DNA from: Guadua angustifolia
Lineage: Eukaryota > Streptophyta > Magnoliopsida > Poales > Poaceae
Assembly (NCBI GenBank): GCA_036346375.1
Contig: CM070517.1
Location: 13,557,161-13,621,160, forward strand
DNA length: 64,000 bases
Reading direction: 5' to 3'
Below the pieces are notes generated by a model. It did no database searches. It was not told the origin of the DNA and worked only from the letters and a program-made list of their open reading frames with translations. The number at the start of each line of letters is the position of its first letter. Position 1 is the stretch's first letter. The position numbers and the translations under genes are program-made. Of the stretch, positions 45,070 through 57,606 are shown piece after piece.

Positions 45070-45344
45070 GATATGTTGAGATTAATCTGCATACCGGGGC
45101 ATATATTTTCAGCGCTGATTAACAAAGCTGGCACTTGTTTCATGCATGGCTGACAAATGTTCTGGATGTACATATGTGGCGATAGCAATTAATTATCCAC
45201 AATTCATGTGCTGGATGTACATATTTTCAGCCTAGGGGCATATATGTGTGCTGGATGTACATATATAGTGATAGCAATTATCCACAATTCATGTTCATCC
45301 AGCACATAATCTAAAATCAATATTCATCCAGCACATATATATAT
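45070..45344. repeat. Subterminal repeats of CACTA element 4, first part
   Basis: Copies of GTGCTGGATGTACATAT, GATAGCAATTA and TATCCACAATTCATG in both orientations. Repeats of the same kind (CATCCAGCACATATAG) resume at 48797 after the solo LTR. Confidence 0.65.
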
Positions 45345-46361
45345 TGTAATACTACAGATCCTTTTCACCTAACCTCATCTCTCCTTACCTTTTTGTGTGG
45401 CTGTTATTTCTCCCTTGGCCAGATTTTTCCCAAGCTAGCTCTCCCTATACTGACTCCTCTCTCTCCCTTCTCTGGATCGAGTGCCCAGGCCGTGCTGCAC
45501 TTCTTCCCCAGCCGCCTCCCTGGCCGAGCTCTTCCCGGCGATCAGCTCCAGCCGGTCGCCTGCCAGGTCACCCCCAGCCTCCTGGCCGAGCACCCTAGCG
45601 CCGCCTCCCTCCGCTTCAGGCCAGCGCCACCTCCTCCTCTGCGCCTCCAGCCCCTGCCGGGTGCCCTCCAGGCCGGCGCGCCATGATCCTCCCCTAGGCC
45701 GGCGAGCCCTGCTCCTTCCCCAGGCCGGCGTGCCCTGTTCCCTCCCTGGCTCGGCGCAGCAAGGGCAGCAGCAGCCGGTGGCCTTCCCTCCCTGGCTCGG
45801 CGCAGCAGAAGGGCGGGCCACGGCTCTCTCCCCTCTCGGCGGCACCCTCCAACAGCAGAGACAGTAGCAGCACCGCCTCCTTTGCCCCTTGCCTTCTTCT
45901 TGTGGTGAGCCTCAAGCACAAATGACATTTGAGGTATTTGGTTCTTGTGTGCATGTCAAGTGTTTGTGGTAATGTCTACAAGAGCTATGAGTTCATCATC
46001 TCAAGTTTGCATTAGCTATCTGTGATGATAGTTGCAAAGTGATGTTTGGAATCTGAGATTTATGCTTGCACTGAGATTATGATGCTATAATTGTGATTTC
46101 TTAGTTGTTCTATGATATGAGTTGCTTAGTTATCTGTGGTGTGTTCGAGTGACTAATTGTGGGATGGAGGTGCTTAGTAAATGAGGATTTGGTTGAGTCT
46201 AGGCTGTGCTTGCTGGTCTTTGATTGAATAAGTAAATCATGATGGCAGTGGCTTCCTAATGATTCCTTTACTTGTACTGATGCATACCAAGTATTATTTT
46301 TTTTGTATACCGGTATTAGATTCTTGAGGGTTGAGGGTTTTATATGCTGTTGTTTAGGGAA

Positions 46362-46362
<1 letters not shown>

Positions 46363-46399
<37 letters not shown>
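46363..46399. repeat. (TA)n microsatellite
   Basis: About 18 TA units in LTR copy D. Confidence 0.9.
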
Positions 46400-46402
<3 letters not shown>

Positions 46403-47653
46403 CACACATATGTGTGTGTTATTGGTATATGAACCCTGTAATATCATTCTTACATCGGTAATGTTTGTGAATCTTATGCTAAGACTTGATTCTTATTACT
46501 TGTTGCATGGCTCAAGTAAAATGAGTGAGTTAAGAATTATTTACTACCAATTGATGATGAATGGATATTGTGTATAGCTCTCTGAGTGATTCTTGCTATG
46601 CTGTGATTATGAGTATCTTACATGTATCGAGATGGCCGAATTCTTAGTGAAAAAGATGCCTTGTTGGTTAATGCTTTTGGTTTAACCATTAGAGGTATTT
46701 TTGGCTTGTAGTGATGCTAGAAGACTCTTATGCTGATTAGTTCCAAGTATGAATATGTGGATATGAGTGAATAAAAATAGAGAGTGGTGCTTAGTCTTGT
46801 CTCATTGTAAATTAAATCAGTCATATGAGTGTGTGCTATTTGCTTACTAGCTTCTAGGCCCTTATGCAGTTAACCATATTACTTCCTGTGCACTCGTAAT
46901 TTACTCTAGTAGCAAGAATTAATTTAGTTAGATCTGGAATACTGATATGTGTTTAGCTTATGAATGGACATTGGTTTTGAAGAAGTCAAATATGCAAAAG
47001 AGTTGTTTTCTTTTGTCGCTTGTTTTGAGTGTGCATAAAGTTGAGTTGGATGATTATTGTTTAATTGCAGAGAAGGTTCTGTCGGGAGTGGCCTCCACCG
47101 AATGCCACTCCATTCTTCATCAGTAAAAGGCAAGTGCATTCCGTAGATTGTGGCTAGGAGGATTAATCGATTGTTTGCTCTTAGCGTACGTAATTGCCGA
47201 TGAATACGCAAGAGGTAAGTTTGGCTTGGATATAACTAGAGGGTGCTTTATCTTATGAAAATGTCTATGATGATTAAAAGGTTAAGGGAATGGTTGCAAG
47301 TACACCGAGCTGTGTGTATAATTGAGTTGTTCGTTGTTATTTATCTGTTCATAGCTAATTTCTATTGATTGTGGTAAGTATGAGTTATATTGGTGATCGT
47401 CCCTTCGCGAACGTGATTAGCTATTGGATTCGGGTGGTCACTAGTAAGCCTTAATCTTGGTGAGTTTACTGTACCTTTGTTAATATTGTAGTGAGTAGCA
47501 AGAATGGGGTACGGGGATACTCGTGGATAATTTACAAGAGATGTATTTAATTGTGCCCCGTCTGTGGAATTGAGTTGAGAATTGATGATTGAAATGTGTT
47601 TTAGTTGAGAATTGATGTTGCATCCTTGCATTCATGATATGCATTCATAAAAA

Positions 47654-47835
47654 GGAAGAGGCGACCCATGTCGATGCGGGCCTCTGTGTTCACACGTAGT
47701 GAACACGAAAGTCCTACCTCATAGTCCCATTCATCGAGGTGAATGGGAGCGAGACAGTAAGAGTAGGCACCTTCCACGGGATGGAAGGGACGTGAGGGTG
47801 CACACCGACGGGTGGGCACTCGGCAGTACCGGTAC
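47654..47835 (+). other. Family-1 LTR hairpin block, copy D
   Basis: Hairpin I is 47686-47706, arms GTGTTCAC and GTGAACAC, loop ACGTA. Hairpin II has arms CCCATTCA (47726-47733) and TGAATGGG (47740-47747). Hairpin III has arms CCTTCCA (47770-47776) and TGGAAGG (47782-47788). Hairpin IV is 47798-47819, one mismatch. Confidence 0.7.
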
Positions 47836-48796
47836 GTACATCGAAAGGAGCATTCATGTGCATTGCATCTTTAATAATGAGTGTTGTGGTAAATGGTGTG
47901 TCATATGGGTGGTGATTGCGGTAATTGAAGGTTGAGTCGTGGACTCAACCGAAAAAGGGGAGATTGATTTGCATTTGATGAATTAGCGCATCTCTTTGCC
48001 CTGCTAATTTATGTTGTATGAATATCGTGGAGTGAAGTCGAGTTATAAACTCAAATGCAATTGATGAAAATGGTTTGAGTTGCAACAAGGGGTAGTTGAG
48101 TCGGGAAACGTTGTGATTTAGAATCAAGTAAAGCTTCTTAGGCGTTGAATGGTTTTATTATCAAGTGGATGACTTGTTTACTGTAATTGTTTTGAGTATG
48201 GTCAAGTTATTGCTTTAAATGGGTATAAATGCGTAATTTTTGGTTGTTGTTCCAATTGTATTACTTGCTCTTACGGTCAAGCTCTTGTTTTACTTCTGAT
48301 AAATTGGAATTGTTATTCTTGTGTACTTTGCTGAGTTTGAACTCACGCTTGTTATTTAATGTTTGTAGGTGTTTTGAAGCCGGCATGCATGGATGGGGGT
48401 AGTAGCACAATCACGTTCACATCATCACCGTTCCATCATATTGATTCATAATTCTGATCTTAATAGCTCGTGAAGAATTTGTGTAAAAGGTTGTTTGCGG
48501 TTATGTTTAATGAGTCCCTATCCTGTAATAATTATGTGGTGGAGTTGATTAATTTCTATTAGTTGTGTGATTGGTTAACTAAGGACCTGCTAGAATGATA
48601 TCTTATAGCTATAAATGTTTTCTGTCTACTGAGTGGATGTCCTACTTTTAGGGGAGGTGTTGCCGAAATTTTTAATAATTTTGACATCCTCCTAGTTGTT
48701 CGCTTGCTTTGCGAATATTTGTTCTTAGCGATTTGTAGTTGTTGGTGCTAGAGGGTATAACATTCGGGGCACGAGGTGCCAGGGTGTTACATATAT

Positions 48797-49400
48797 AGTT
48801 CAATACAAATTCAGCCGGCACATATATAGTTCAGTACAAATTCACATCCATTTAACACAGAGAGAAAGTTCAATACAAATTCATCCTACAAAATGAGCCA
48901 ATTATATAGTAATTGATGGATTAACACTTCTCACATATCCAACACATATAGAGTCCAGTACAAATTCCATCTAGCACATATATATAGTAATCCATGGATT
49001 AACACATCTCACATATTCATCCAGCACATATAGTTTAGGGCAAAGTCCATCCAGAAATCTTTCCAACCATAGCCTAACTAGTAGCAAAAGGCATAGATAT
49101 ATACAGCTTGCTTCCACTTGGCATTGCTACACAAAATAAACCAAGTTGCTTTGAATTACATATCAAGGGTCAGAGCACTACACTATAATTAGAACTTTCC
49201 TTTAGCAAAAGGCTAATTGCATCACATCTCACATATCCATCCAGCACATATAGTTTAGTGCAAAGTCCATCCAGAAATCTTTCCAACCATAGCCTAACTA
49301 GTATAGCAAAAGGCACAGATATATACATCTTGCTTCCACTTGGCATTACCACACAAAATAAACTATAGCCTAACTAGTAGCAAAAGGCTAATTGCATCTA
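48797..49400. repeat. Subterminal repeats of CACTA element 4 with a 170-bp tandem duplication
   Basis: Repeated CATCCAGCACATATAGTT units. In addition, 49009-49145 and 49226-49365 are near-identical, sharing AAGTCCATCCAGAAATCTTT and CTTGCTTCCACTTGGCATT. Confidence 0.75.
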
Positions 49401-49559
49401 TAATTCAATCACTTGCGGAAGTATGCAAAAGTAAAGAAAAAAGTGGGAAGGGTAAATATAATGGTACTCCTGCAAGTTTATTAGTAAACTGAACTTTGTA
49501 CATGTCCTAGAATAATTACCTATTGCACGTTTAGACATATTTAGTGGGGATCCATCCTT

Positions 49560-52310
49560 TTGAACAACCTGTTAGAAAAATCAGATCCATAAGAAAGTTA
49601 TGCACAATTAATACAACTGTTAAACCATAAAGTGAAATTCATACATTTTGAAGTGGCCACACAATGCAACGACCAATAGCAGCACCCAATTTCGTAACCT
49701 GCCCTTGTGCTCGAGGCAACAACACATTTTTATCAAGCACAACATCAATTATGATCTCATAGTATTCTCCTAAGGGCAGTCCATCTAAGCCTTTAGCTTT
49801 TTTGTTAGTGCATCTAAGTCTACCATATGCCACAAGGTTTGAGCCAATTAGTGAACGCAAAGCAACTTCCTTACCATCCTACAAAATGAATGCCGATATA
49901 AAGTCAGGCCATAAAAATTTTGAATCATACAAGCACTTTAAGATAATAATATACCCCATCTTGTTTTTCTCTAAACTTTCTGGTCCTTGTTTGATTTGTG
50001 TCATCCACAACAAATCCATTATCAGCGTGTGATGATTGCAACAGCAAGCCATTAGTTGTAGTCTTGCCCTAAAGATTTTAAGAATGCATTCATCAATACA
50101 ATAAAAAAATGTTGAACTTTCCAGCAAATTATCAGCAAGTAGCACATTACCAGCAAATTATCTTGGAATGTTCTTCCTTCTTTTTGTTTGTTAGCTGCTG
50201 AACCATTTCTGCCATTATGAATAGATTGGGCTCTACTTTTACCAATAGTTCCCTTCTCATGATTACCATATTCTACCACTTTGTCAATGGAAACAACTCT
50301 ATCTTCATTACCAACACCAATATTAGATCTTGCACAATTATTTGTACCAACAATTTCTTGAGCAACAACTCTTGGTTCATTATCATGACTAGTAGATCTT
50401 CCTTCATTTTTAGCAGCAACAACATATCTTGGTTCATTATCATGACCAGCAGATCTTCCTTCATTTTCAGCAGCAACAACATATCTTGGTTCATTATCAC
50501 GGCCAACAGATTGCCCTCTATTGTTAGCAGTAGTAGATTCTACCCCTGGTGATCCTACTCCTTGTTGCATTGCTAGTAGCATCCTTTTAAGTTCATTATA
50601 ATTACTCGAGATCTTTCACACCTTCGCTCAATAGTTCTCCATTCTCTCTCGTAGTTCTGCATTTTCGATCTCCATTTGCCTCATTGCTGCAGTAGCTCTT
50701 GCCAAAGCAATAGACTTCGATCCACCGGGTAACAAGCCCAAACCACGTATTCGTCCTTTTTGCTCCTTGGGAAATACATCGGCATATAAGTCACCTTCTT
50801 CTATTGATTTTGTTGCAAGGCTGTCATCATTTTCAATCCTTTCCCGTAGCGTATCCTACAAATATTTTTTCTATGAGAACAATTGAACCTACATGACATG
50901 TAACTCACACTGCTACAAAAAAAACTTACAATTTTTTGTTGACATTCTTCATTCAGGGGAGCTCCATTTAAGTTTGTGTGGGTAACAATATATAGTTTAG
51001 CCCTTGAAGGTGGACGACCAAGTTCATTTTCCTAATCAAAATTGATAACCAATAAGGAAGATGAATAATAAAGTGTAATCTACTTGACTATAAGAGAAGT
51101 AGGAAAAAACATAGAAAATATAGTCACCAATTGGTGAGATACGACAGCATAACTTCTTGATCCGCATGTATGAACTGCATTAACTTGGCTTCGACGGACA
51201 TCTTTATTCCCTTGTGCTTTAGTCTACAACATGAATGCATAGTTTTATTAGAAATGGTACACAACACTTCACATATTTGAAGATTGTATATGAGAATATA
51301 GAAACCTTGGTTTCTTCCTTCAGCCAGTGCTCCACAAGCCATTTCCACTCTGTGATAGGAATTCTATTCCTACAACCATTAGCTATATTCTCTTGTTCGA
51401 AAGATTCTCATCAAAGTAGGTTTTCTTTAATGTGTTTTTGAAGTCGCTACCATTTCTTTGAAGCAGATGCCATCACCCACTCTTTACATATTGGATCAAT
51501 TGAAAAATATTTACGCAATTTTCACAATATTCTCGTGAGCAAGAATATTAAACATGCAACAAATATATATGATAAACATAGATTACGAGAGCAAAGAAAT
51601 TACGTTCACTAAAGTCCAAATCTTTTCCTTATCTTCATCTGGAACCATCCTCCAATCTTTGTGTTTTAAAGATATATCTCCTCCTTTGACTAGAACAGCA
51701 ATAAAATTTGTAAAGTTGCAAGTTTTAATTCCACATGGCTGGCCATACTGATTGAGATGCACTTTTATTTTTATTTTTCCCTGACTTGCAATGATTGATT
51801 TCATCTTTGTAGGACCCCTTACATTTCTTTCCTTGATCAGCACTGCTGCAATTTTGCAAGCCATATAACATAATCTAGTGTTTTCAGTAATAATACATTT
51901 CAATGAAGCTTAATAATTGGAACATACCTCGCCTCTCTTCTACAAGGTCATCACACTCATTTTGCCCACTACTGCGATCACCCACATAGTCATCCTCGAT
52001 GTCATCATCTGTTTCTTCATTTTCCACAACATAATTTGGATCTACAATTTCCTCCATATTAGGACGGGAATCCTACATAAAAAAATTTACCATGTTGAAT
52101 CATATAAAGATGAAACAGTTAAATAAGTGATATTAGTACTTTTCCCAAGCAGTATATGGATCCTTCAAGCTGTGATGGCCTATCACCAGGAACAGGAATT
52201 GTTTTAAGGTTCAATCTCTTAAGGAGTTCATTGTTACTTCTAATACGATTGTCACGATTCATCTCATATGGAGTTTTACTATTGGTTTGTTCTCTTCCCA
52301 TTTTTGCCAT
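49560..52310 (-). pseudogene. CACTA ORF2 (Transposase_24 type), multi-exon, decayed
   Basis: Minus strand. In order: TPYEMNRDNRIRSNNELLKR (52280-52220), the usual N-terminal helix; PF03004-like core VRGPTKMKSIIASQGKIKIK...GDISLKHKDWRMVPDEDKEKIW (51830-51610) and ICKEWVMASASKKW (about 51500-51460); THTNLNGAPLNEECQQKI (about 50990-50940), a motif constant in these proteins; KGRIRGLGLLPGG (about 50760-50725); a leucine/glutamate coiled coil; a 57-bp repeat region (50372-50508); and the C-terminal domain GLDGLPLGEYYEIIIDVVLD...RCIVWPLQ (49790-49640). AT-rich introns separate the pieces. A few stops and frame changes are seen, so it may be only slightly damaged. Stop near 49639. Confidence 0.7.
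50372..50508. repeat. 57-bp tandem repeat inside ORF2
   Basis: About 2.5 copies encoding GHDNEPRYVVAAKNEGRS on the minus strand. The period is a multiple of three, so the frame is kept. Confidence 0.85.
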
Positions 52311-52370
52311 ATTTATTCCTGCAGCATAAAAAGTATTGTTAGATACATGTAATAAATTGATGACAAAAAA

Positions 52371-55300
52371 TTACATGACATACAAAAATGAAAGGGGTCC
52401 TACAGCATAAAAAGTTTCAGTCATCATATGATCCTTGTCTCTGGATTCCATGTCAAAAACATCTCTTGGATTTGCAAATACTACAGCATGCCACTCTATG
52501 TCTACCGGATCTTGGACATAGTATACTTGTGCAGCTTGTTTCGCAAGAATTAATGGCTCATCACAAATGTATACTTGTGCAGCTTGTTTCGCAAGAATTA
52601 ATGGCTCATCACAAATGTTGTTGTTTCTATATAGCAAGTGATTGAAATTCACAAGTGTAACTCCAAATTTGTCCTTTCGAATGCCAGTACCTCGAACTGT
52701 ATCAACCCAGTCACACTTAAATAACACAATTGATCCCCTGTCCGAGTAATTAAGTTCAATTATTTCTTTGATGACACCATAATAAACTAGAGAAACTTGA
52801 TGTTTCTCCAACCACAGCAACACCAAAATTTTGGGTGGTCTTTTCCTCACCATAACACTTTGTTTGAAACTTATAACCATTTATAGCATAACTGCTATAT
52901 TTGGTTACAATTGTATAAGGCTTACTAGCTAGGACTTGCAATTCTTCTGGAACTTCATTACCTTCAACAAGCAATTGATTAACCTATCATAACCAAAATA
53001 ACGTCACGTTAATATACTACAAGTATGTTATCTCCTTTACATGTCAGTCTGCAAATTAAATTATATACTTACATATTTACCCAACCATGTGTGAAATGTT
53101 TCATGATGAATACATTCTACATCAATCTTACTAAGATGTTTGTCTGCTGAGAGAAAATCAAGGTGTTTTCTGCATATATTTTCAAAATTGAGAAACAATA
53201 AAAGAATAATAAACATGTAACTCAAACGAGGATAACATACTTGACATATGGCCCAATGTGTTGATAGTTGGTTAAAACATATCTATGAGCCTGAACCCAT
53301 GATACGCTGTCCAAAGTGGTACTATAATTACCAAGCAAACGGTGGCCTATACTTTTAAGATATGGTAGTTCAGATTTGGAACCATCAATATTTTCATCAT
53401 CATGACCTCTGCAAGTAAACTTGGTTTGACAACCATGTAGGTAGCGTGAGCAAAAAGTAATACTTTCATCTAACACATAGCCCTCAGCAATGGATCCTTC
53501 TGGGTGACTCCATGTCCTAACCATTGATTTTAGTTTTTTAAGATACCTACAATTAAAATATACTCCTTTAGTCTATTAAAAGGTATGCACATATAAATAT
53601 ATGAGTATAACAAAGTCAACACACCTCTCAATAGGATACATATTTCGATAATGTACTGGTCCAGCTAGCCTAGCTTCAGTTGGAAGATGGACACACAAAT
53701 GGACCATGATGTCAAAAAATGATGGTGGGAAAATCATCTCAAGCTAGCAAAGTGTTTCAGCAACTTCAAATTCTAACTGCTCCATATCTCTCACATTAAT
53801 AACTTTGGAGTACATTTGCTTGAAAAAGTTGCTTAAATGAATCAATGTTGTGCAAACCTTCTCAGGCAAAATTCTTCTTATTGCCAATGGGAGCAAGTTC
53901 TGCATTATAACATGACAGTCATGACTCTTAAGACCAATAAGCTTCCTTTGATCAACCAAAACCTTGCTATGTAGATTAGATGCATAGCCTTCTGGAAATT
54001 TGACTTGTTTTAATACTTCACAGAACATTTTTTCTCTGATGGTTTCATGGTGTACATCGCTGGTGGCAATTCAATCTTATTCCCTTTTGCAATTGGATGG
54101 AGGTCTGGTCTGATACCCATTTCTTGGAGATCGAGTTGAGAACTTAGACTATCCTTTGACTTTTTATCAATATTTAAAAGAGTATTCACAATGTTATCAA
54201 ACACATTTTTCTCTATATGCATTGGATCAAGATTATGTCGTATTAAAGTGTTTCCCAGTAGGGTAGCCGAAAGAAACAAGATCTCTTGTGCCACTTAGGT
54301 TGAATCTCCTCATCCCCACGACGTCGCTTCTTTGCACATTTATTCTCTTCTAGCTTTCCAAAGACTACACGTAAATCTTTTGTCTCCTCGGACACATCAT
54401 ACCCAGAAATTGGGGTAGGAGCTTCTCTGAACTCTTTAGTACCATCAAATGATTTTGCATCATTTCTAAACCTATGACCCAAAGGTAGGAATCTACGGTG
54501 CCCCATGTAGCATGCCTTATGCCCATGCTTTAATTTTAGATAATGAGTTCTAGAGTGGCAACTAGCACAAGCTACTTCTCTATTAGTTTTTCTTCCAGAA
54601 AGGTATGCATTGCCTGGGTAATCGCTAATGGTCCATATTATTGTAGCACGTAGTGTGAACCATTCTGAGGAAGCTGCATCAAATGTTCGTATGCCTTCAT
54701 GGAACAAGTGATCAACTTCTTCCACTAATAGTTGAAGATAAACATCTATATTATTTCCAGGAGATTTCGGGCCAGAGATCAGCAAGGAAAGAATGAAATT
54801 TGATGACTTCATACATATCCATGGTGGAAAATTGTATGGAATCAAAATAACAGGCCATATGCTATTGGACACACTACAATTACTGAATGGGTTAAAACCA
54901 TCTGTTGCTAAAGCCATTCTAATATTGCGACAATCAGAACTGAATGCAGGATGCCTCAACAAACCATCCTTTAAACGACCTTCGCTATGCCATCTCGCAT
55001 CATATGCTGTCTTAGGTGACATAAATAATCTTTGAAGTCTTCTTGCAAGTGGAAAATGACGAACAACTTTCACTGGAACTCGATAAACACGCTTCCCATT
55101 TAGACCAGCCTTTTCACTTTTCTACCTACTAGCGCCGCAAGTTGGGCATGAAGAGGCATTTTCATACTCTTTCCTATATAAAATGCAATCATTTATACAT
55201 GCATCAATAGTGTCAAAACCAAGACCAACATCTTTAACCAATTTTCTAGCCTCATGATAGTTCTTGGGCAAATTTTCACCTTCAGGAAGTGCTTCCTTCA

Positions 55301-55836
55301 GCAGTGCAACAAGTTCATCAAAACATGCATTACTTACTCCCTAGAGATTTTTTATGTTAAGAAGCCTAACAATGAACTGCAGTTTTGAAAACCTCTAACA
55401 TCCTGGGTATAATTCTTTGCTAGCTTCATTGGCCAACCTATAGTATGTTTCAGTGTCTACATCTTTCTCTCCTATGTCATCACTATTGTTTCCATCTCTA
55501 GTACTTTCACCAAAAAAACCAAGTCCATCTCTAAGCATGGCATCTATTTCATCATCCATATCAATTTTCCCTTGCGTGTCTGATTTATTTTCAGGTTGAG
55601 GACACAAATCCTCACCATGGAATATCCATTCATTGTATCCTCCCAAAAAGCCATTACAGATCAAGTGATTATAAACACTGCTATTATCCAACCAATACAA
55701 ATTAGCACAACAATTGCAAGGGCAACGGATTGTGTCATCTCTTGCTGACTTTGAAAATGCAAACTCCAAAAAAAAGATTAACACCATTTTCATACTCAAT
55801 GGTGTGCCTAGGCAAACACATCAATTTCTTGTCCAT
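52371..55836 (-). pseudogene. CACTA TNP2 transposase, nearly complete
   Basis: Best-preserved transposase in the window, minus strand. The start MDKKLMCLPR (ATG at 55836) is followed by a frameshift in a T run (55767-55774), then the transposase-associated domain (55790-55610; ARDDTIRCPCNCCANL, IFHGED). Then DELVALLKEALPEGENLP and DCILYRKEYENASSCPTCGA (about 55310-55135). The TNP2 core is open over 276 codons (55073-54243; ATDGFNPFSNCS, YNFPPWICMK, ISGPKSPGNNIDVYL, CYMGHRRFLP). A 1-base loss in another T run near 54250 shifts the frame to IRHNLDPMHIEKNV. DUF4218 (54028-53620), SIAEGYVLDESITFCSRYL (53500-53440), and DUF4216 (52930-52460; KCDWVDTVRGTG) follow. Introns and a few lesions separate the parts. 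Confidence 0.85.
52522..52617. repeat. 48-bp tandem duplication in the DUF4216 region
   Basis: Two identical 48-bp copies (52522-52569, 52570-52617) encode ICDEPLILAKQAAQVY twice in frame. Confidence 0.95.
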
Positions 55837-56826
55837 GTTTGTGCTGCATGTAAATAGATATTATTCCTATTAGAACATAACAATACAAAAATTCTACTTA
55901 GGCAAGGAGAGAATAGCTGCGAATTCCATCAAGAAATTACCCAAAACTAGAGATTTTAACCAAAATTTAGATGAACTCTTGCAATGTACTTCTTTGGTAG
56001 CGAATGCTACCCTAGCAACCACCTGTTTGTCCATGCATAAATGTTACAATAATAATCTGTTTAGGCATTCAAAAATAGAACAAGTAAAAAATAAATTCTT
56101 TCACTGCTAGTTCCGTGCTCACTGTTGAACTCTCTTATGCTACTAAAATTATGTAACACTGGTGCACTGATTATTAGTAGAATATTTCCCTCGTATATGG
56201 CTAGTACTTGTTTTTTCTAGCTTATGTGCTGAACATTGTAGGCTAGCTACAGTGAATTGGACATCTAGAATCAAGCCATTAATCCATTATGGTGAGAATC
56301 TTTAACATGATGAACAAGGACAATTTAAACCCGTTCCAAAAGAAGAAAAGGAAAGAAACGATATCAAGGAAATCCTGGGCCTTGTGCCTTCCTATGTATT
56401 GTTAACATACGATGAACAAATTGAAATGTTAATCCATCATGTATGTAACTAAGAGCTCTATAAGAAATTATTTGTGCTCATGTGCTAGTGATTCGACTGT
56501 CATGCTGTACGAATTGCGATGCAAAGCTCCTTATGTTCCAAGTTGTAGTCTTACAATTTTACACTGGTTCCTCCAATCTCCAGGTGTCCCAGTTGCGCAT
56601 TGTTGAATTAATGAGCTATTGTATCATTCAGAATTCGAAACCAAAAGGAATGCCTAATTTTGGAGCTATTGTATCCATTTCTTGTCCATATTTGTGTTGC
56701 TTGTAAATAGATATTATTCCTATTAGAACATAACAATATAAAATTCCTACTTAGGCAAGCGGAGAATAGCAACAAATTCCATCAAGAAATTACCCAAAAC
56801 TAGAGATTTTAACCAAAATTTAGATG
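55822..56826. repeat. 150-bp direct duplication around 700 bp of unassigned DNA
   Basis: 55822-55973 recurs at 56675-56826 with few differences: TAAATAGATATTATTCCTAT, then CAAGAAATTACCCAAAACTA. The repeat includes the TNP2 start codon region and its upstream leader. The 700 bp between (55974-56674) contain no recognisable gene or transposon end. Confidence 0.85.
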
Positions 56827-57256
56827 AACGCGGAAAACTACACTTACCACTAGCCAATGCTAGGTTGGGATTTGATGAACCGTTGCCTGATTGGGGATAT
56901 ATCAAGGATGGACTTAGGGATTTCGTGTGTGACCTGCAGCAAGCCAAATAGGATTGGATAGCAGTCAAGAAAAAAAATCAATCAACTAAAAAAATCAAGC
57001 CAAACAGGACCCGCCGTAGGCCAGGGCCACGACGAGCCCGTCGCCCCTTGCTGCGACACGCAGGGGAGCTCCATGTAGAAGGGAGCTCCCTTCTACATGG
57101 AGCTTGAATCCCACCGCATGTTTACTTCAGTTGTGTGTTAAGGTGATGATGAATTATGGACTATGAGTTGTATGCAACAATTTTCACTTTGTGTGCTCAA
57201 TTTGTGAAATGTAAAAAATAAGTTGTACTATTTAAATTCTGGAAGCTTTTTCCTAA
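56827..57256. other. Leader/flank of CACTA element 4, with palindrome
   Basis: No gene. GC-rich sequence at 57010-57070 resembles a leader of the minus-strand TNP2 gene. A perfect 38-bp palindrome spans 57067-57104. The right CACTA terminus was not found before the LTR element starts at 57257. Confidence 0.45.
57067..57104. repeat. Perfect 38-bp palindrome
   Basis: AGCTCCATGTAGAAGGGAG and its exact reverse complement lie directly next to each other with no spacer. Confidence 0.95.
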
Positions 57257-57597
57257 TGTAATACTGCAAATCTCTTTTGCTAGGGTTTTCGGCTAGAAAT
57301 GTTTCCATCTTCGTGATTCAAGGTTTTTCTTTGTTTGTTTCGGGAGAAACTATTTATCGTCGCGCAGCCGAAGCTTTTGTGAAAGGTTTTGGTTATTTAC
57401 CCTAGTTTCTCGGATTGAGGTTTTTACCGAGCCGTTAGTTTTGCGGCATGTTGTCTATTCTGACAATTGCCATTTCGTGCCAAGAAATTAAATTAGTTGG
57501 TTCGCTCTAAGGGTTTAAAGTTGGATTTTGGTTTCTTTGGAGGGTCTTCATTTCTTTTTCCTAGCTCTATTGTTTAGTGGTATCCTTTTTGTTGGAG

Positions 57598-57606
57598 TAT
57601 AAAAAG
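57598..57606 (+). promoter_or_regulatory. TATA box of LTR copy E
   Basis: TATAAAAAG lies about 50 bp upstream of the CT/GC-rich leader. It probably starts the element transcript. Confidence 0.6.

Larger units (their letters stand above)
45345..48791 (+). mobile_element. Family-1 solo LTR copy D
   Basis: Starts TGTAATACTACAG at 45345 and ends GCCAGGGTGTTACA at 48791. Flanked by a perfect TATAT duplication (45340-45344, 48792-48796), though this pentamer is of low complexity. It is 3447 bp without interior. It has a GC-rich leader (45440-45900) ending at a splice-donor-like GTGGTGAG (45902-45909), a (TA)n run (46363-46399) and the hairpin block (47654-47835). Long ORFs at 45393-45954 on both strands lie in the leader and are not genes. 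Confidence 0.9.

Noticed and set aside
45393..45954. ORFs up to 136 codons on both strands
   Set aside because: Leader of solo LTR D, the same situation as at 29668.
49165..49190. CACTACACTATAATT as the left terminus of CACTA element 4
   Set aside because: It lies inside the subterminal repeat zone, which continues to the left beyond the solo LTR. The start near 44680 fits better.
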